Below are positions 33,556 to 43,487 of a stretch of 64,000 nucleotides of DNA, piece by piece (the stretch's first letter is position 1; each line of letters begins with the position of its first letter). Position numbers and translations under genes: made by a program. The stretch is taken from the NCBI GenBank assembly GCA_021818955.1, contig JAKASR010000001.1:1-64000 (forward strand), in the 5' to 3' direction. This DNA comes from Acidobacteriota bacterium. GTDB taxonomy: Bacteria; Acidobacteriota; Terriglobia; Terriglobales; SCQP01. Under the pieces are notes generated by a model. It saw only the letters and a list, made by a program, of their open reading frames with translations. It was not told where the DNA came from and did no database searches.

Positions 33556-35274
33556 TTAGCGTCCCGGCAATTGCAGCACGGCGCCATCGGCGGCGGAGCC
33601 GACCAGGGCGGCGTAGCGGGCGAATACGCCGCGGGCAAAGCGCGGCGCCGGCGGGCGCCAGCCGGCCAGGCGGGCTTCCAGCGCGGTTGGCTCGAGTTCG
33701 ACTTCGAGCTTGCCGTGCTCGGCGTCGAAGACGATCATGTCGCCGTCACGCAGCGCGGCAATCGGTCCACCCGCGGCGGCTTCCGGAGCGACATGGCCGG
33801 CCATAAGCCCATGGGTGGCGCCGCTGAAACGGCCATCGGTGAGCAGGGCGACTTCGCCGCCCAAGCCTTCGCCGATCAGGGCGGCGGTGACAGCCAACAT
33901 TTCGCGCATCCCCGGTCCGCCGCGCGGTCCCTCGTTACGAATCACCACCACATCGCCGGCTTTAATCTTTTCCAGGTCGGGACGGCTGCCGGTGACCGCC
34001 GCCATGGCTTCTTCTTCCGATTCGAAGATCCGCGCCGGGCCGCGATGGTATTGGCGCTCGTGTCCGCTTAGTTTGGCAATGCAGCCCTGGGGCGCGAGAT
34101 TGCCGCGCAGCACCACCAGCCCGCCGGTGGGCTTGAGCGCGCGCTCCATCGGCAGAAAGACTTCCTGGCCGGGCGTCTCGGTTCCGGCGGCGGCCTCTTC
34201 CGCCAGCGTGCGGGTGGTGACCGTGCGGCAGTCACCCTGGAGCAGGCCGGCGGCCAGCAGGCACTGGGCGAGAACGGCGACCCCGCCGGCACGGTCGATA
34301 TCCGCCGCCATGAAGCGTCCGGAAGGTTTGAGGTCGGCCAGCAGCGGAGTGCGGCGGCTGATGGCGCCGAAGTCGTCCAACTCGAGCTCGACTTCGGCTT
34401 CGCGCGCGATCGCCAGCAGGTGCAGCACGGCATTGGTCGAGCCGCCGCTGGCGGCCACGCCGGCGATGGCGTTGTGAAAGGCCACGCGGGTAAGAATATC
34501 CAGAGGCCGCAGCTTCTGGCGCAGCAGCTCCATAATCCAGGCGCCGCATTGGCGGGCGACGGCCGGCTTGCGCGCATCCACCGCCGGCACGCTATTGGCG
34601 CCCAGCGGGGAGAGCCCCAGCAGCTCCATCACCATCGACATTGTGTTGGCGGTGTATTGCCCGCCACAGGCGCCGGCGCCGGGGCAGGCAACGTCTTCCA
34701 GCGCTTTCAACTCGGCATCGTTCATGCGTCCGGCGGCATGCGCGCCCACCGCCTCGAATACGTCTTGCACGGAGACATCGCGGCCCTGAAAGCGTCCGGG
34801 AGCGATTGTCCCGCCATAGAGCACCAGGCCGGGCAAGTTGAGCCGCGCCAGCGCCATGGCGGCGGCGGGAATGGTTTTATCGCATCCAACCAGGGCTACG
34901 ACCGCATCGAAAAGCTGGCCGCGGCAAACCAGCTCGATGGAGTCGGCAATCACCTCGCGGCTGACCAGCGAGGCCCGCATGCCCTCGGTGCCCATGGTCT
35001 CGCCGTCGCTGATGGCAATCGTATTGAACTCCATCGGCGTGCCGCCCGCGGCGCGAATGCCGGCCTTGACGTCTTCGGCCAAGCGCCGCAGGTGGAAATT
35101 GCAAGGCATGGTCTCGATCCAGGTATTGGCGACGCCGATCAGCGGCCGCTGCAGGTCGGCGTCGGTGAAGCCGATCGCCTTGAACATGGCGCGCGAGGGG
35201 GCGCGATCCCGGCCATCGGTGATTTCGCGGCTGCGGTGTTTGAGCTGGCGCAAGTCGTTTTCGTTGTTGGGCAT
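33556..35274 (-). CDS. ilvD: Dihydroxy-acid dehydratase
   Basis: A 572-residue enzyme of valine and isoleucine synthesis that dehydrates 2,3-dihydroxy-isovalerate and its homologue. The iron-sulphur cysteines are visible in VGCDKTIPA and [16 protein letters not shown]. Other signatures are [38 protein letters not shown] and [18 protein letters not shown] upstream of ATG 35274 sets the start; a longer reading would add over 50 unrelated residues. The cluster type is not determined by eye. It is divergent from smpB. Confidence 0.96.
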   Translation of the reverse strand: MPNNENDLRQLKHRSREITDGRDRAPSRAMFKAIGFTDADLQRPLIGVANTWIETMPCNFHLRRLAEDVKAGIRAAGGTPMEFNTIAISDGETMGTEGMRASLVSREVIADSIELVCRGQLFDAVVALVGCDKTIPAAAMALARLNLPGLVLYGGTIAPGRFQGRDVSVQDVFEAVGAHAAGRMNDAELKALEDVACPGAGACGGQYTANTMSMVMELLGLSPLGANSVPAVDARKPAVARQCGAWIMELLRQKLRPLDILTRVAFHNAIAGVAASGGSTNAVLHLLAIAREAEVELELDDFGAISRRTPLLADLKPSGRFMAADIDRAGGVAVLAQCLLAAGLLQGDCRTVTTRTLAEEAAAGTETPGQEVFLPMERALKPTGGLVVLRGNLAPQGCIAKLSGHERQYHRGPARIFESEEEAMAAVTGSRPDLEKIKAGDVVVIRNEGPRGGPGMREMLAVTAALIGEGLGGEVALLTDGRFSGATHGLMAGHVAPEAAAGGPIAALRDGDMIVFDAEHGKLEVELEPTALEARLAGWRPPAPRFARGVFARYAALVGSAADGAVLQLPGR

Positions 35275-35386
35275 GGCGCTTCCTTTTAAACTATAAAGGC
35301 TACATTGTACTGCAGGCGGCATGACGCGCCATGCGGGAGCGGACATAGACGAAAAATCATCGGGATTGCGAGCGATAAGGAATCCA

Positions 35387-35851
35387 ATGGCCGAAGCCGA
35401 ACGCATCATTGCCGAAAACCGCCAGGCGCGGCACAACTATCACCTGCTGCAGTTCTGGGAAGCGGGGCTGGTGCTGACCGGCAGCGAGGTGAAATCCTTG
35501 CGCGCCGGCCAGGTGCAGCTCAAAGACAGTTTCGCGCTGGTGCGAGGCGGGCAGGCTCAATTGGTGAATTGCCACATCAGTCCATACCGCAACGCCGGCT
35601 ATGCCGGCCATGAGCCGGAGCGCAGCCGGCGCCTGCTGCTGCACAAGGCCGAAATTGACAAGCTCGAAGGCCAAACCCGCGAAAAAGGTCTGACGTTGAT
35701 TCCGGTACGGCTGTATTTTAAGCGGGGGCGGGTGAAATGCGAGTTGGCGCTGGCGAAAGGCAAGCAACAATACGATAAGCGCGAAACCGAGCGCCGGCGC
35801 GAGGCGGAGCGCGAAGCCCGCGCGGCGATGAAAGCGCACGGCCGCCGCTAG
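35387..35851 (+). CDS. smpB: SsrA-binding protein SmpB
   Basis: A 154-residue beta-barrel RNA-binding protein that carries tmRNA to stalled ribosomes. It has [62 protein letters not shown] and [25 protein letters not shown], followed by the basic C-terminal tail that enters the mRNA channel. The start at 35387 has AAGGA upstream; an in-frame ATG 22 codons earlier is less likely. No tmRNA gene was seen near it. Confidence 0.96.
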   Translation: MAEAERIIAENRQARHNYHLLQFWEAGLVLTGSEVKSLRAGQVQLKDSFALVRGGQAQLVNCHISPYRNAGYAGHEPERSRRLLLHKAEIDKLEGQTREKGLTLIPVRLYFKRGRVKCELALAKGKQQYDKRETERRREAEREARAAMKAHGRR

Positions 35852-35925
35852 CTTTCTTCTTTTTCCTGGGTTTCGCCATGCGTCCGGAAACGTTAACGGC
35901 CGAGGCGGACGGCGCTGGCTTTTTT

Positions 35926-38097
35926 TTATGTCTCTGCGGCGCGTTCCAACAGGGTCTGCAATCCGGGAATGACAATCAGCATCAGGTCCGCGGCCGGCTG
36001 GGTGGCGCGCTCGAGCCGGCGGCGGGCGGCGGCGGCTTGCGCGGGAGTTAGCCGTTGGCCGGCGGCGATGGCGTTGACGCAGGTTTCTCCCACGCCGGCG
36101 CACTGAGTCAAGGCGGCATAGAGAGGCTGCAGCATTTGAAGCTGCGGCGGCGTGCGTGCCACCAGCGGCTGATATCCGGCGTAGGCCTGCTGCCAATGGG
36201 CGAACAGCGCCAACAACCGCTGTTTCGGCGCGGCGGCGGTGGGACGGCGGAGGAACGCGTTCACCAACCGGGGAAAACCGCGCCGCGCCGGGCTTTCCGG
36301 AGGCACGGCATAATACATCCAGTCAGGCGGAGTAAAAACGTTATACGGCATACTGCGCCGGTCATACCCTTTGGTGGGCTCAACCGCCTGCACCAGGGTT
36401 TTCAGCGGCCGGGTGTCTTCGCCGCGGGCGAACCAGCGCAGCAGCCGGTCCTGATTGGTGCGATGTGTCGAGCCGAGGTCTTCCAGTTGCAAGCTGGCTG
36501 CTTCCATGCGGCGATACATGTCGTCCACGTCGGTCACCGTGCCCGGGGACCAGAAGCGCTCGGCAATGGCGGCGGCGCGCGGCCAGATGTGGCTGTCGAG
36601 CGTTTGCGGCGGAACATATTCGCCCCACATGCAGGCCTCGCAGCCAACGACGCGCTTGCGCTCGCTCGCGTTCAACGGGCTGTCGGCCGGGATTGGGTCC
36701 ACGGCATAATGCTGTTCCGCCGGCCACATCAGGTCGAGATAATAACCGGCGGCAAGAATGCCTTGATAGCCGTGCTGCACGATTTCAGCCAGCGCCGGAA
36801 CGCTGCGCCAGGCTTCGACCATGATTTCGTGCGGCAGATGCGGATTGAGAATTTCTTCCCAGCCCATCATCTTCTTGCCGTGCCGGCGCACCAGCGGCTC
36901 GATGCGGCGATTAAACATCGCCTGCAAGTCGTGCGTGTTGGCAATGCGATGGCGGCGCATGTAGGCCTGAATGCGCTGGTTCACGGTCCAATCATGGCCG
37001 TTGTTTTCGTCGCCGCCGATATGAAAATAGGCGTCGGGAAACAACTCCGTCATCTCGGCAAAGAAGCTATTGAGAAAACGGTAGGTGGAGGCCCGGGTTG
37101 GATCCATGACGCCGTTGTGAATACCGAAACGGCGGGCGATGTGATAGGGGCCGGAAGCGCTGCCAAGAAAGGGATAGCCCACCAGCCAACTGGTTGAGTG
37201 CGCCGGCATGTCGAATTCCGGCAAGATGCGGATGCCGCGATCGGCGGCAAAGGCGATGGTTTCGCGTATCTCGGCCTGGGTGTAGAACAGCCCGTCGGAA
37301 CCTTTGCGGGTCAGCAGCGGATGATGCCGGCTTTCAACCCGGAATCCCTGGTCATCGCTCAAGTGCCAATGAAACACGTTGTACTTGAATGCCGCCAGGC
37401 ACTCGAGCGTGCGCCGCACGTTCTCCAAAGGCTGGAAATGGCGGCTGCAATCGAGCAGCATGCCGCGCCACGGGAAGCGGGGCCGGTCGGCGATCCGCGC
37501 CGCCGGCAGCACATAACCGGAACCCTGCGCTTCCGGCAACTGGAGCAGGGTCTGAAGTCCGCGCAACGCCCCATATACGGTGGCGGAGACGATCCGCGCC
37601 TGTTGCGGGCCGATTTCCAGCGTATAGCTTTCGTCGTCTTCCAGCGAAGGCAGAGCGCTTCCGGCGCCGCGGCAGTCCACCACCAGGTTGGCGGTAGCGG
37701 GTTGAGCGCGAAGAAAAGGGTCAATCGCCAGTCCGGTGCGGCGCGCCAGGCTGGACAGCGTGCGCGTGAGCGCCGCCTCGAGCCGGCGGTCGCGATGCCG
37801 GGCGAAGGCGGCATTGAAGCCGGAGTTTAACGCCAGCGCGCCCTCGCGCCATTCCACCGCGGCCGGCACCGGCATCAGGTTGCGGGTGCGCGCAGCGGCG
37901 CCGCTCAAAGTCTGGAGCGAGACCTGCGGCGAGGGGGGGACGGCGGTGGGCTTGCTTGCCGGCCGGCCGGCGTCCGGGATCGAGCCGGCGCCAAAGGCGC
38001 TGGCGCCGAGCGCGCCGGTGCCCAATGCCTGCAGAAAACGCCGACGGCGCAGGGCGGAGGAACGGTGGAGGGTGGACAAAAATGACGGGTCGGACAT
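35926..38097 (-). CDS. GH20 beta-N-acetylhexosaminidase, Tat-exported
   Basis: A 723-residue enzyme. A twin-arginine signal (RRRRFLQALGTGALGASAFGAG) precedes a small alpha/beta GH20 N-domain and the catalytic TIM barrel. The catalytic pair Asp363-Glu364 is in FHIGGDENNG; FHWHLSDDQGFRVES, GIRILPEFDMPAHS and WSPG further define the family. The enzyme removes terminal GlcNAc or GalNAc, as in chitin breakdown. The ATG at 38097 has AGGA seven bases upstream; the alternative ATG at 38112 overlaps the preceding stop by ATGA. The gene is tightly coupled to the BNR-repeat gene before it. Confidence 0.94.
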   Translation of the reverse strand: MSDPSFLSTLHRSSALRRRRFLQALGTGALGASAFGAGSIPDAGRPASKPTAVPPSPQVSLQTLSGAAARTRNLMPVPAAVEWREGALALNSGFNAAFARHRDRRLEAALTRTLSSLARRTGLAIDPFLRAQPATANLVVDCRGAGSALPSLEDDESYTLEIGPQQARIVSATVYGALRGLQTLLQLPEAQGSGYVLPAARIADRPRFPWRGMLLDCSRHFQPLENVRRTLECLAAFKYNVFHWHLSDDQGFRVESRHHPLLTRKGSDGLFYTQAEIRETIAFAADRGIRILPEFDMPAHSTSWLVGYPFLGSASGPYHIARRFGIHNGVMDPTRASTYRFLNSFFAEMTELFPDAYFHIGGDENNGHDWTVNQRIQAYMRRHRIANTHDLQAMFNRRIEPLVRRHGKKMMGWEEILNPHLPHEIMVEAWRSVPALAEIVQHGYQGILAAGYYLDLMWPAEQHYAVDPIPADSPLNASERKRVVGCEACMWGEYVPPQTLDSHIWPRAAAIAERFWSPGTVTDVDDMYRRMEAASLQLEDLGSTHRTNQDRLLRWFARGEDTRPLKTLVQAVEPTKGYDRRSMPYNVFTPPDWMYYAVPPESPARRGFPRLVNAFLRRPTAAAPKQRLLALFAHWQQAYAGYQPLVARTPPQLQMLQPLYAALTQCAGVGETCVNAIAAGQRLTPAQAAAARRRLERATQPAADLMLIVIPGLQTLLERAAET

Positions 38098-38108
38098 AAA
38101 CCTTTCCT

Positions 38109-41100
38109 TCATTCAGCCGGCGGGGCCACTGCCGGAATGTGGCGGGCTTCGATCAGGCGATTCAACGCGGCGAGATGCTGGCTTTTGAGCCGCTGCCAAG
38201 CCGCCAATTGCTGCATTAATTGGCCGTGCAACACCTGATCATAGGCCAATTGCTGTGCGGTGGGCGCGCTGTCGGCGCTATCGACGGAATTTTCAAGATA
38301 GCCTAGCTTGCTATTGATCTCGATAGGGAAATTCAGCATTTCTTCGCTGGCCTTGGCCTTGGGCTGGTAAAGACGATGCTCCACCGCCAGCAGGCGACGA
38401 TCGAGATCACGCGCGGCGGCAGCCACCGCCGCCGCCGCGGGCGTTTTTGGCAGACGTTCCAGCAACATATGCAACTGCCGGTCGAGCGACTGCATGGCCA
38501 GCACGGCGCGATGATCGGCGGTCATATCGGCATTCAGCTTGAACATCAGCGCCTGCTGCGCCGCGAGCGCCTGCGGCGTGACCTGCATGCGCGGATCGGG
38601 CCGGATGGCCAGCGGACGTGTATAGGTATGGCCGGCCACGGTCAGCTCCACCCGATATGCGCCCGAAAGCGCCATCACCCCCACTGGATCGCCTTCGTCA
38701 TAGATGGCGAGGGGGATGGCGGGTGGGCGCGGATAGCGCAGATTCCAGACGAAGCGGTTGAGCCCCGCCTTTTTCGGCAGTTGCGGATGCGCCGCATGCG
38801 TCGGATGCGGGAAAAGATTGGCATAAATCGGAGCCAGAGGCGGCAGCTTGCGGCTGCTGAAAGCATGGACCAGACGGCCGCGGGCATCCAGGATGCGCAG
38901 CGTAATATCGCCTTTGGGCGCGGCCTTCAGGTAATAATCAATCACCGCGCCGGCGGGCGGGTTGGCGCCCAGGCTCATGCCCGGCTTGACGGCAAAGTGG
39001 GGAATCCGCAGCCGCAAGGCGGGAGCGGGCGTGAAAAGATAAGCGGGTTGCCCGGCCAGCGCCGGCGTGATCTGGCGCAGCGGCGACAGATCGTCGAGCG
39101 CCCAAAATGCGCGGCCATGGGTGGCGGCGATCAGCGCATTATCCTTAATGGCCAGATCGCGCACCGGGGAGACGGGCAGGTTAAGCTGCAACGGCTGCCA
39201 ATGCGCGCCAGCGTCAAAGCTGATAAAAACCCCCAACTCGGTGCCGCAATAGAGCAGTCCCTCTTTTTTCGGATCTTCCCGCACCACCCGTACCACCGCC
39301 TCGCCGGGCAGTCCGTTGACGATTTCGGTCCAAGTGCGGCCAAAATCGCTGGTTTTATAAATCATCGGCCGCAGATCGCCCAGCTTGCGGCGATTGATGG
39401 CGGCATAGGCCGAGCCGGCATGAAAGGGAGAAGGCTCGATCAGGCTGATTTTGCTCCAGGCGGGCAGGCTGGGAGGCGTGACATTAGCCCAGCTCTTGCC
39501 GCCGTTGCGGGTGAGTTGAATCAAGCCATCGTCGGTGCCCACCCAGATCAGGCCGGCGCGCCGGGGCGAAGGGGCGATGGTGTAGATCAGGTCGTAATAT
39601 TCGGCGCTGGCGTTGTCCTGAGTGATCGGCCCGCCGGAGCTTTGCTGTTTGTTTTTATCGTTGCGGGTGAGATCGGGGCTGATGCGGCGCCAGCTCATGC
39701 CGCCGTTTTGAGTGGCGAACAGGTACTGCGCGGCAAAGTAAAGCGTGTGCGGGTCCTGCGGCGAGAAGGCCAGTGGCATGGTCCAGGTAAAGCGGTATTT
39801 CAGCCCGGCGGCCGGCTGGCCATCGGTGTCGTCTGGCCAGAGAGAAATATCCTGGACCTCGGCGGTGCGCAGGTCGAAGCGGGTGAGAATGCCGAAATAG
39901 CTGCCGGCGTAAACGATCCGTGGATCCAGCGGATCGGGCAGAATATAGCCGCTTTCCCCACCTCCGACCGGGTACCAATCGCGCGCACCGATGGCGCCCC
40001 ACTTGCTTTGGCTGGCGATGGCGACAGAAGAGTTATCCTGCTGCGCGCCGTAAATATAGAAAGGAAAGCGGGTATCCGTGGCGACATGATAGAACTGCGC
40101 CGTGGGCTGGTTATCAAGCGTGCTCCAGGTTTTGCCATGGTTGAGCGAGACGGTGGCGCCGCCGTCATTGCCGACGATCATGCGCTCGGGGTGATGCGGC
40201 GCGATCCACAGGGCGTGGTTGTCGCCGTGGGGCGCGTGCATGCGGGTGAAGGTGCGCCCGCCGTCGGTCGAGCGGAAGAAGCCGACGTTCAACTCGTAAA
40301 GCGTGTTGACATTGACCGGGTCGGCAAAAATGTGGGTGAAATACCAGGCGCGCTGGCGGAAGTTCTGGTCGGAATTGATGAGTGTCCAGGTGCGGCCGAG
40401 GTCGTTGGAAACATATAATCCGCCTTTTTGCGCTTCCACCTGGGCATAGACTCGCCGGCCGTTGGCGGCGATGGCCACGCCGATTTTGCCCAGCGTACCC
40501 TCCGCGAAGCCGTGGCCGGAGAGGTGCTGCCAGGTCTTACCGCCATCCAGCGAGCGATACAGCCCGCTGCCGGGGCCGCCGCTGGTAAAGCCCCAAGGCT
40601 GGCGCCGCACTTGCCACATGGCGGCGAACAGAATATGCGGGTTGCGCGGATCGAAAGCGACCTCGTCGGCGCCGGTGTTGTCGTTCACGTAGAGCACGCG
40701 CTGCCAGGTTTTGCCGCCGTCGAGGCTGCGATAGACCCCGCGCTCGCTATTGGCGTCGAAAATATGGCCCAGCGCGGCCGCGAAAACGCGGTTGGGGTTG
40801 TTCGGATCGACCACAATGGCGGCAATGTGGCGGCTGTGCGCCAGCCCGATATGCTGCCAGGTCTTGCCGCCATCGAGCGATTTGTACATGCCGTCGCCGT
40901 AGGAGATATCGGCGCGGGGATCGGATTCGCCCGTGCCCACGTAAACGATATTGGGATCCGAAGGCGCGACCGCAATCGCGCCGATAGAGGCGATGGGCTC
41001 GTGATCAAATAGCGGCGTCCAAGTGTTGCCGGCGTCGGTGGTCTTCCAGACGCCGCCGGAGACGGCGCCGAAGTAAAACGTGCGCGGCTGGCCGGGCACG

Positions 41101-41267
41101 CCGGTGACCGCCAGCACGCGGCCGCCGCGGAACGGGCCGATCAGCCGCCATTGCAGGCCGCTGTACAGCTTAGGCGAAACCTGAGCGGCGAGTCCGCAGA
41201 CGGAAATTAGCAGCATACCGGCTAGCAGGCCTGGCCGCCGGAAGAAAGTCATAGCATATCGGGTCAT
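38109..41267 (-). CDS. BNR/sortilin-like beta-propeller protein, exported
   Basis: A protein of about 1050 residues with a signal peptide ending near LLISVCGLAAQ. Many BNR/Asp-box-like repeats follow (SLDGGKTWQ, TTDAGNTWTP, SNDLGRTW, STDGGRTFTR, TSDFGRTWTE), forming ten-bladed propellers like VPS10/sortilin domains. A C-terminal beta and helical region (about 700-1050) completes it. Such proteins are frequent in Acidobacteriota and Bacteroidota secretomes and are often mislabelled glycosyl hydrolases; no catalytic residues can be identified. Several Met codons near the N-terminus are possible starts (41333, 41267, 41252). It precedes the GH20 gene in one transcript. Confidence 0.85.
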   Translation of the reverse strand: MTRYAMTFFRRPGLLAGMLLISVCGLAAQVSPKLYSGLQWRLIGPFRGGRVLAVTGVPGQPRTFYFGAVSGGVWKTTDAGNTWTPLFDHEPIASIGAIAVAPSDPNIVYVGTGESDPRADISYGDGMYKSLDGGKTWQHIGLAHSRHIAAIVVDPNNPNRVFAAALGHIFDANSERGVYRSLDGGKTWQRVLYVNDNTGADEVAFDPRNPHILFAAMWQVRRQPWGFTSGGPGSGLYRSLDGGKTWQHLSGHGFAEGTLGKIGVAIAANGRRVYAQVEAQKGGLYVSNDLGRTWTLINSDQNFRQRAWYFTHIFADPVNVNTLYELNVGFFRSTDGGRTFTRMHAPHGDNHALWIAPHHPERMIVGNDGGATVSLNHGKTWSTLDNQPTAQFYHVATDTRFPFYIYGAQQDNSSVAIASQSKWGAIGARDWYPVGGGESGYILPDPLDPRIVYAGSYFGILTRFDLRTAEVQDISLWPDDTDGQPAAGLKYRFTWTMPLAFSPQDPHTLYFAAQYLFATQNGGMSWRRISPDLTRNDKNKQQSSGGPITQDNASAEYYDLIYTIAPSPRRAGLIWVGTDDGLIQLTRNGGKSWANVTPPSLPAWSKISLIEPSPFHAGSAYAAINRRKLGDLRPMIYKTSDFGRTWTEIVNGLPGEAVVRVVREDPKKEGLLYCGTELGVFISFDAGAHWQPLQLNLPVSPVRDLAIKDNALIAATHGRAFWALDDLSPLRQITPALAGQPAYLFTPAPALRLRIPHFAVKPGMSLGANPPAGAVIDYYLKAAPKGDITLRILDARGRLVHAFSSRKLPPLAPIYANLFPHPTHAAHPQLPKKAGLNRFVWNLRYPRPPAIPLAIYDEGDPVGVMALSGAYRVELTVAGHTYTRPLAIRPDPRMQVTPQALAAQQALMFKLNADMTADHRAVLAMQSLDRQLHMLLERLPKTPAAAAVAAAARDLDRRLLAVEHRLYQPKAKASEEMLNFPIEINSKLGYLENSVDSADSAPTAQQLAYDQVLHGQLMQQLAAWQRLKSQHLAALNRLIEARHIPAVAPPAE

Positions 41268-41430
41268 GTGCAGTGGTAATCGCCGGAGAGGCTGAAAAAG
41301 CAGCATCGTACTCTTATTGTGCGGCACGGGCAAGCGTCAACGCGCTTACCTTGAAGGTAAAGCGGCCAAGCCGCCTCTGCGGTCCTTCGCCGCCCGCTTT
41401 CCCCGTGCACCGACCGCGCTGCGTGCGACA

Positions 41431-42435
41431 ATGCCGCTGATGAAGCAAGAATTGACGGCGGGAGAAGACGATCGCGGTTTGCGTCTGGACCAGTTTTTGG
41501 CGCGCCGCCTGGGCGGCCTCAGCCGTAGCCGCATCCAGCAATTGATTGCTGAAGGCAAAGTGGCGAGCGGCGATCCGGGCCGCCGGCCATGGCGCGCCGC
41601 CGACCGCCTGCGCGGCGGAGAGCGTTTCGCGGTCACGCTGGAGCCGCCGGCCGCAGCCCCCCGCCTGGAGGCGGCCGCCCTCCCGCTCGAAATTCTTTAT
41701 CAGGATTCCGACCTGGCGGTCATCGTCAAGCCGGCGGGCCTGGTCACACATCCCGCGCCGGGCGCGCGCGGGCCGACGCTGGTGCATGCGCTGTTGCATC
41801 ATCTTGGCCCGTTGCCCGGCGCCGCGACCCTCCGTCCCGGCATCGTACACCGGCTCGATCGCGGAACCAGCGGGCTGATGCTGGTGGCGCGCAACGAAAC
41901 CGCCCAGCGCCGGCTGAGCGAGATGTTTCGCCGCCGCGAGGTGGAAAAATATTATTGGGCGCTGGCGCAGGGCCGTCTGGCGGAAGAGGCCGGCGTGCTG
42001 GCGGCGCCCATCGGCCGCGACCGCCGCCGGCGGATTCGCATGACCACCCGCCGCGCTCCCGGCGCTGCGGGCGTGCGCGCCGCGCGCACGCAGTATCGCG
42101 TGCTCGAGCGGTTTCCCTTTCGCGGCCTGCCGGGCGGCGGGTTTACTTATCTAGAACTGCGGCTGGAGACGGGGCGCACCCACCAGATTCGCGCCCATCT
42201 GGCCGGGTTGGGCCGGCCGCTGGTGGGCGATACCGTCTATGGCGCGCCGCGCCAGTTTCCCGGCCCGGGCGCGCTGCGCGGTTTTCGCCTGGAGCGGTTA
42301 TTTTTACATGCCCACCGGCTCGCCTTTACCCACCCGGCCCGGGGCGAGTGGATGAGCTTTCAATCGCCCTTGCCGCCAGAACTGGAAAATCTGCTGTTGC
42401 GCCTGCGCCAGGAGTTGGAATCCGGATTGCTATAA
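41431..42435 (+). CDS. RluA/RluD-family pseudouridine synthase
   Basis: A 334-residue RNA-modifying enzyme. An S4 RNA-binding domain (LDQFLARRLGGLSRSRIQQLIAEGKV) is followed by the catalytic domain, with the Asp-containing motif RPGIVHRLDRGTSGLMLVA, EKYYWALAQG and RLETGRTHQIRAHLA. It matches RluD-type enzymes that modify 23S rRNA. The start at 41431 is preferred because longer frames run into low-complexity sequence, though no Shine-Dalgarno is obvious; a second Met lies three codons on. The VWFA gene follows after nine bases. Confidence 0.93.
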   Translation: MPLMKQELTAGEDDRGLRLDQFLARRLGGLSRSRIQQLIAEGKVASGDPGRRPWRAADRLRGGERFAVTLEPPAAAPRLEAAALPLEILYQDSDLAVIVKPAGLVTHPAPGARGPTLVHALLHHLGPLPGAATLRPGIVHRLDRGTSGLMLVARNETAQRRLSEMFRRREVEKYYWALAQGRLAEEAGVLAAPIGRDRRRRIRMTTRRAPGAAGVRAARTQYRVLERFPFRGLPGGGFTYLELRLETGRTHQIRAHLAGLGRPLVGDTVYGAPRQFPGPGALRGFRLERLFLHAHRLAFTHPARGEWMSFQSPLPPELENLLLRLRQELESGLL

Positions 42436-42444
42436 TCATCAGAA

Positions 42445-43437
42445 ATGTCCATTCGCCGCAGTCTATCTGTTTTCCTCCTGCTGGCCGGTTTAGGTTGCGG
42501 GCCGCGCCTGCTCGGACAAGCTCAATCCCCCGCGCCCGCACCAGCCCAGCCCCAGTCATCCGCGCAACGCCGGCCCGGACAAACTCCGTCCCCCACGCCC
42601 AGCCCCTCGTTTAGCAAGACGGTGAACGAGGTCAACATCGTTTTCTCCGCCACCACCAAGCATCATCAATACATCACCGGGCTGACGCCGCAGTATCTGC
42701 ATGTGTTCGATAACCACAAGCCGCAGCAGATTCAGCAATTGCTGACCGAGGGCAACGTCCCCTTGCGCCTGGCGCTGGTGATTGACACCTCCACCAGCGT
42801 GCGCACCCGCTTCCATTTCGAGCAGCAGGCGGCGATCACGTTTTTCGAAACCGTGCTGCGGCCCGGCGTGGACAAGGGCATGGTTGTTTCCTTTGACACC
42901 AACGTCATCGTGAATCAGCCCATGACCGGTGACGTGCACCTGCTAGCGCAGGCCATCCGCGGGCTGTCGGCCAACGGCGGCACAGCGCTTTACGATGCCG
43001 TGTATGACACCATCGCCAAGGGGTTGCTGAAATCCGGCACGCCCAAGATGCGGCGCGCGATTGTGCTCATCAGCGACGGCGACGACGACGCCAGCGCGCC
43101 GGGGATGCGCGAAAAAGCGGTTGCGCTGGCGGAAAGCGCCGGGGTGGTGATCTTCAGCATCAGCACCGATGCCACCGGTATGGACGAGCACGGCGATAGT
43201 GTCATGCGCAGCTTCGCCTATTACACCGGCGGTCAGTTCTATTACCCCTTCCGCGCCGACAAACTCGGCAGCATGTTCGAGCAGATCGCCTACGAACTGA
43301 ACCACGAATACCTGCTCACCTACATTCCCAACGATTTCGAGCTCAACGGCGACTATCACGCGGTGAAAATCAAGCCCATTTCGCCGAACATCGTCATCCG
43401 CGCCCGCAAGGGCTATTACGCCATCCGCACGCCGTAG
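42445..43437 (+). CDS. Acidobacterial VWFA-domain protein
   Basis: A 330-residue exported protein. Signal peptide (about 1-25), Pro/Gln-rich linker, then a beta segment (VNIVFSATTKHHQYITGLTPQYLHVFDN) and a von Willebrand A domain. The MIDAS motif is DTSTS, followed by the Thr in GGTALYDAV and the Asp in LISDGDDD. This is the VWFA-related domain expanded in Acidobacteria (TIGR03436 type). It probably binds a metal-dependent protein or surface ligand. It is co-directional with and close behind the pseudouridine synthase gene, an unlikely functional pair. Confidence 0.93.
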   Translation: MSIRRSLSVFLLLAGLGCGPRLLGQAQSPAPAPAQPQSSAQRRPGQTPSPTPSPSFSKTVNEVNIVFSATTKHHQYITGLTPQYLHVFDNHKPQQIQQLLTEGNVPLRLALVIDTSTSVRTRFHFEQQAAITFFETVLRPGVDKGMVVSFDTNVIVNQPMTGDVHLLAQAIRGLSANGGTALYDAVYDTIAKGLLKSGTPKMRRAIVLISDGDDDASAPGMREKAVALAESAGVVIFSISTDATGMDEHGDSVMRSFAYYTGGQFYYPFRADKLGSMFEQIAYELNHEYLLTYIPNDFELNGDYHAVKIKPISPNIVIRARKGYYAIRTP

Positions 43438-43487
43438 CTTGTCTTCGCAGACTTGGACCGGAGCAAGTTGAGTAGATAGGCTTCGGG

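Noticed and set aside
33478-33556. Possible further copy of the leader element between DUF1015 and ilvD
   Set aside because: Only short GC-rich similarity (CTGGCGGCTTCGCC); none of the conserved blocks or the final hairpin is present.
38376-40418. 680-codon plus-strand frame opposite the BNR-repeat gene
   Set aside because: It mirrors the repeat-rich codons of the real gene and shows no domain of its own.
38109-41267. Calling the BNR-repeat protein a glycoside hydrolase
   Set aside because: The Asp-box repeats are structural, and no sialidase or other catalytic set could be identified.
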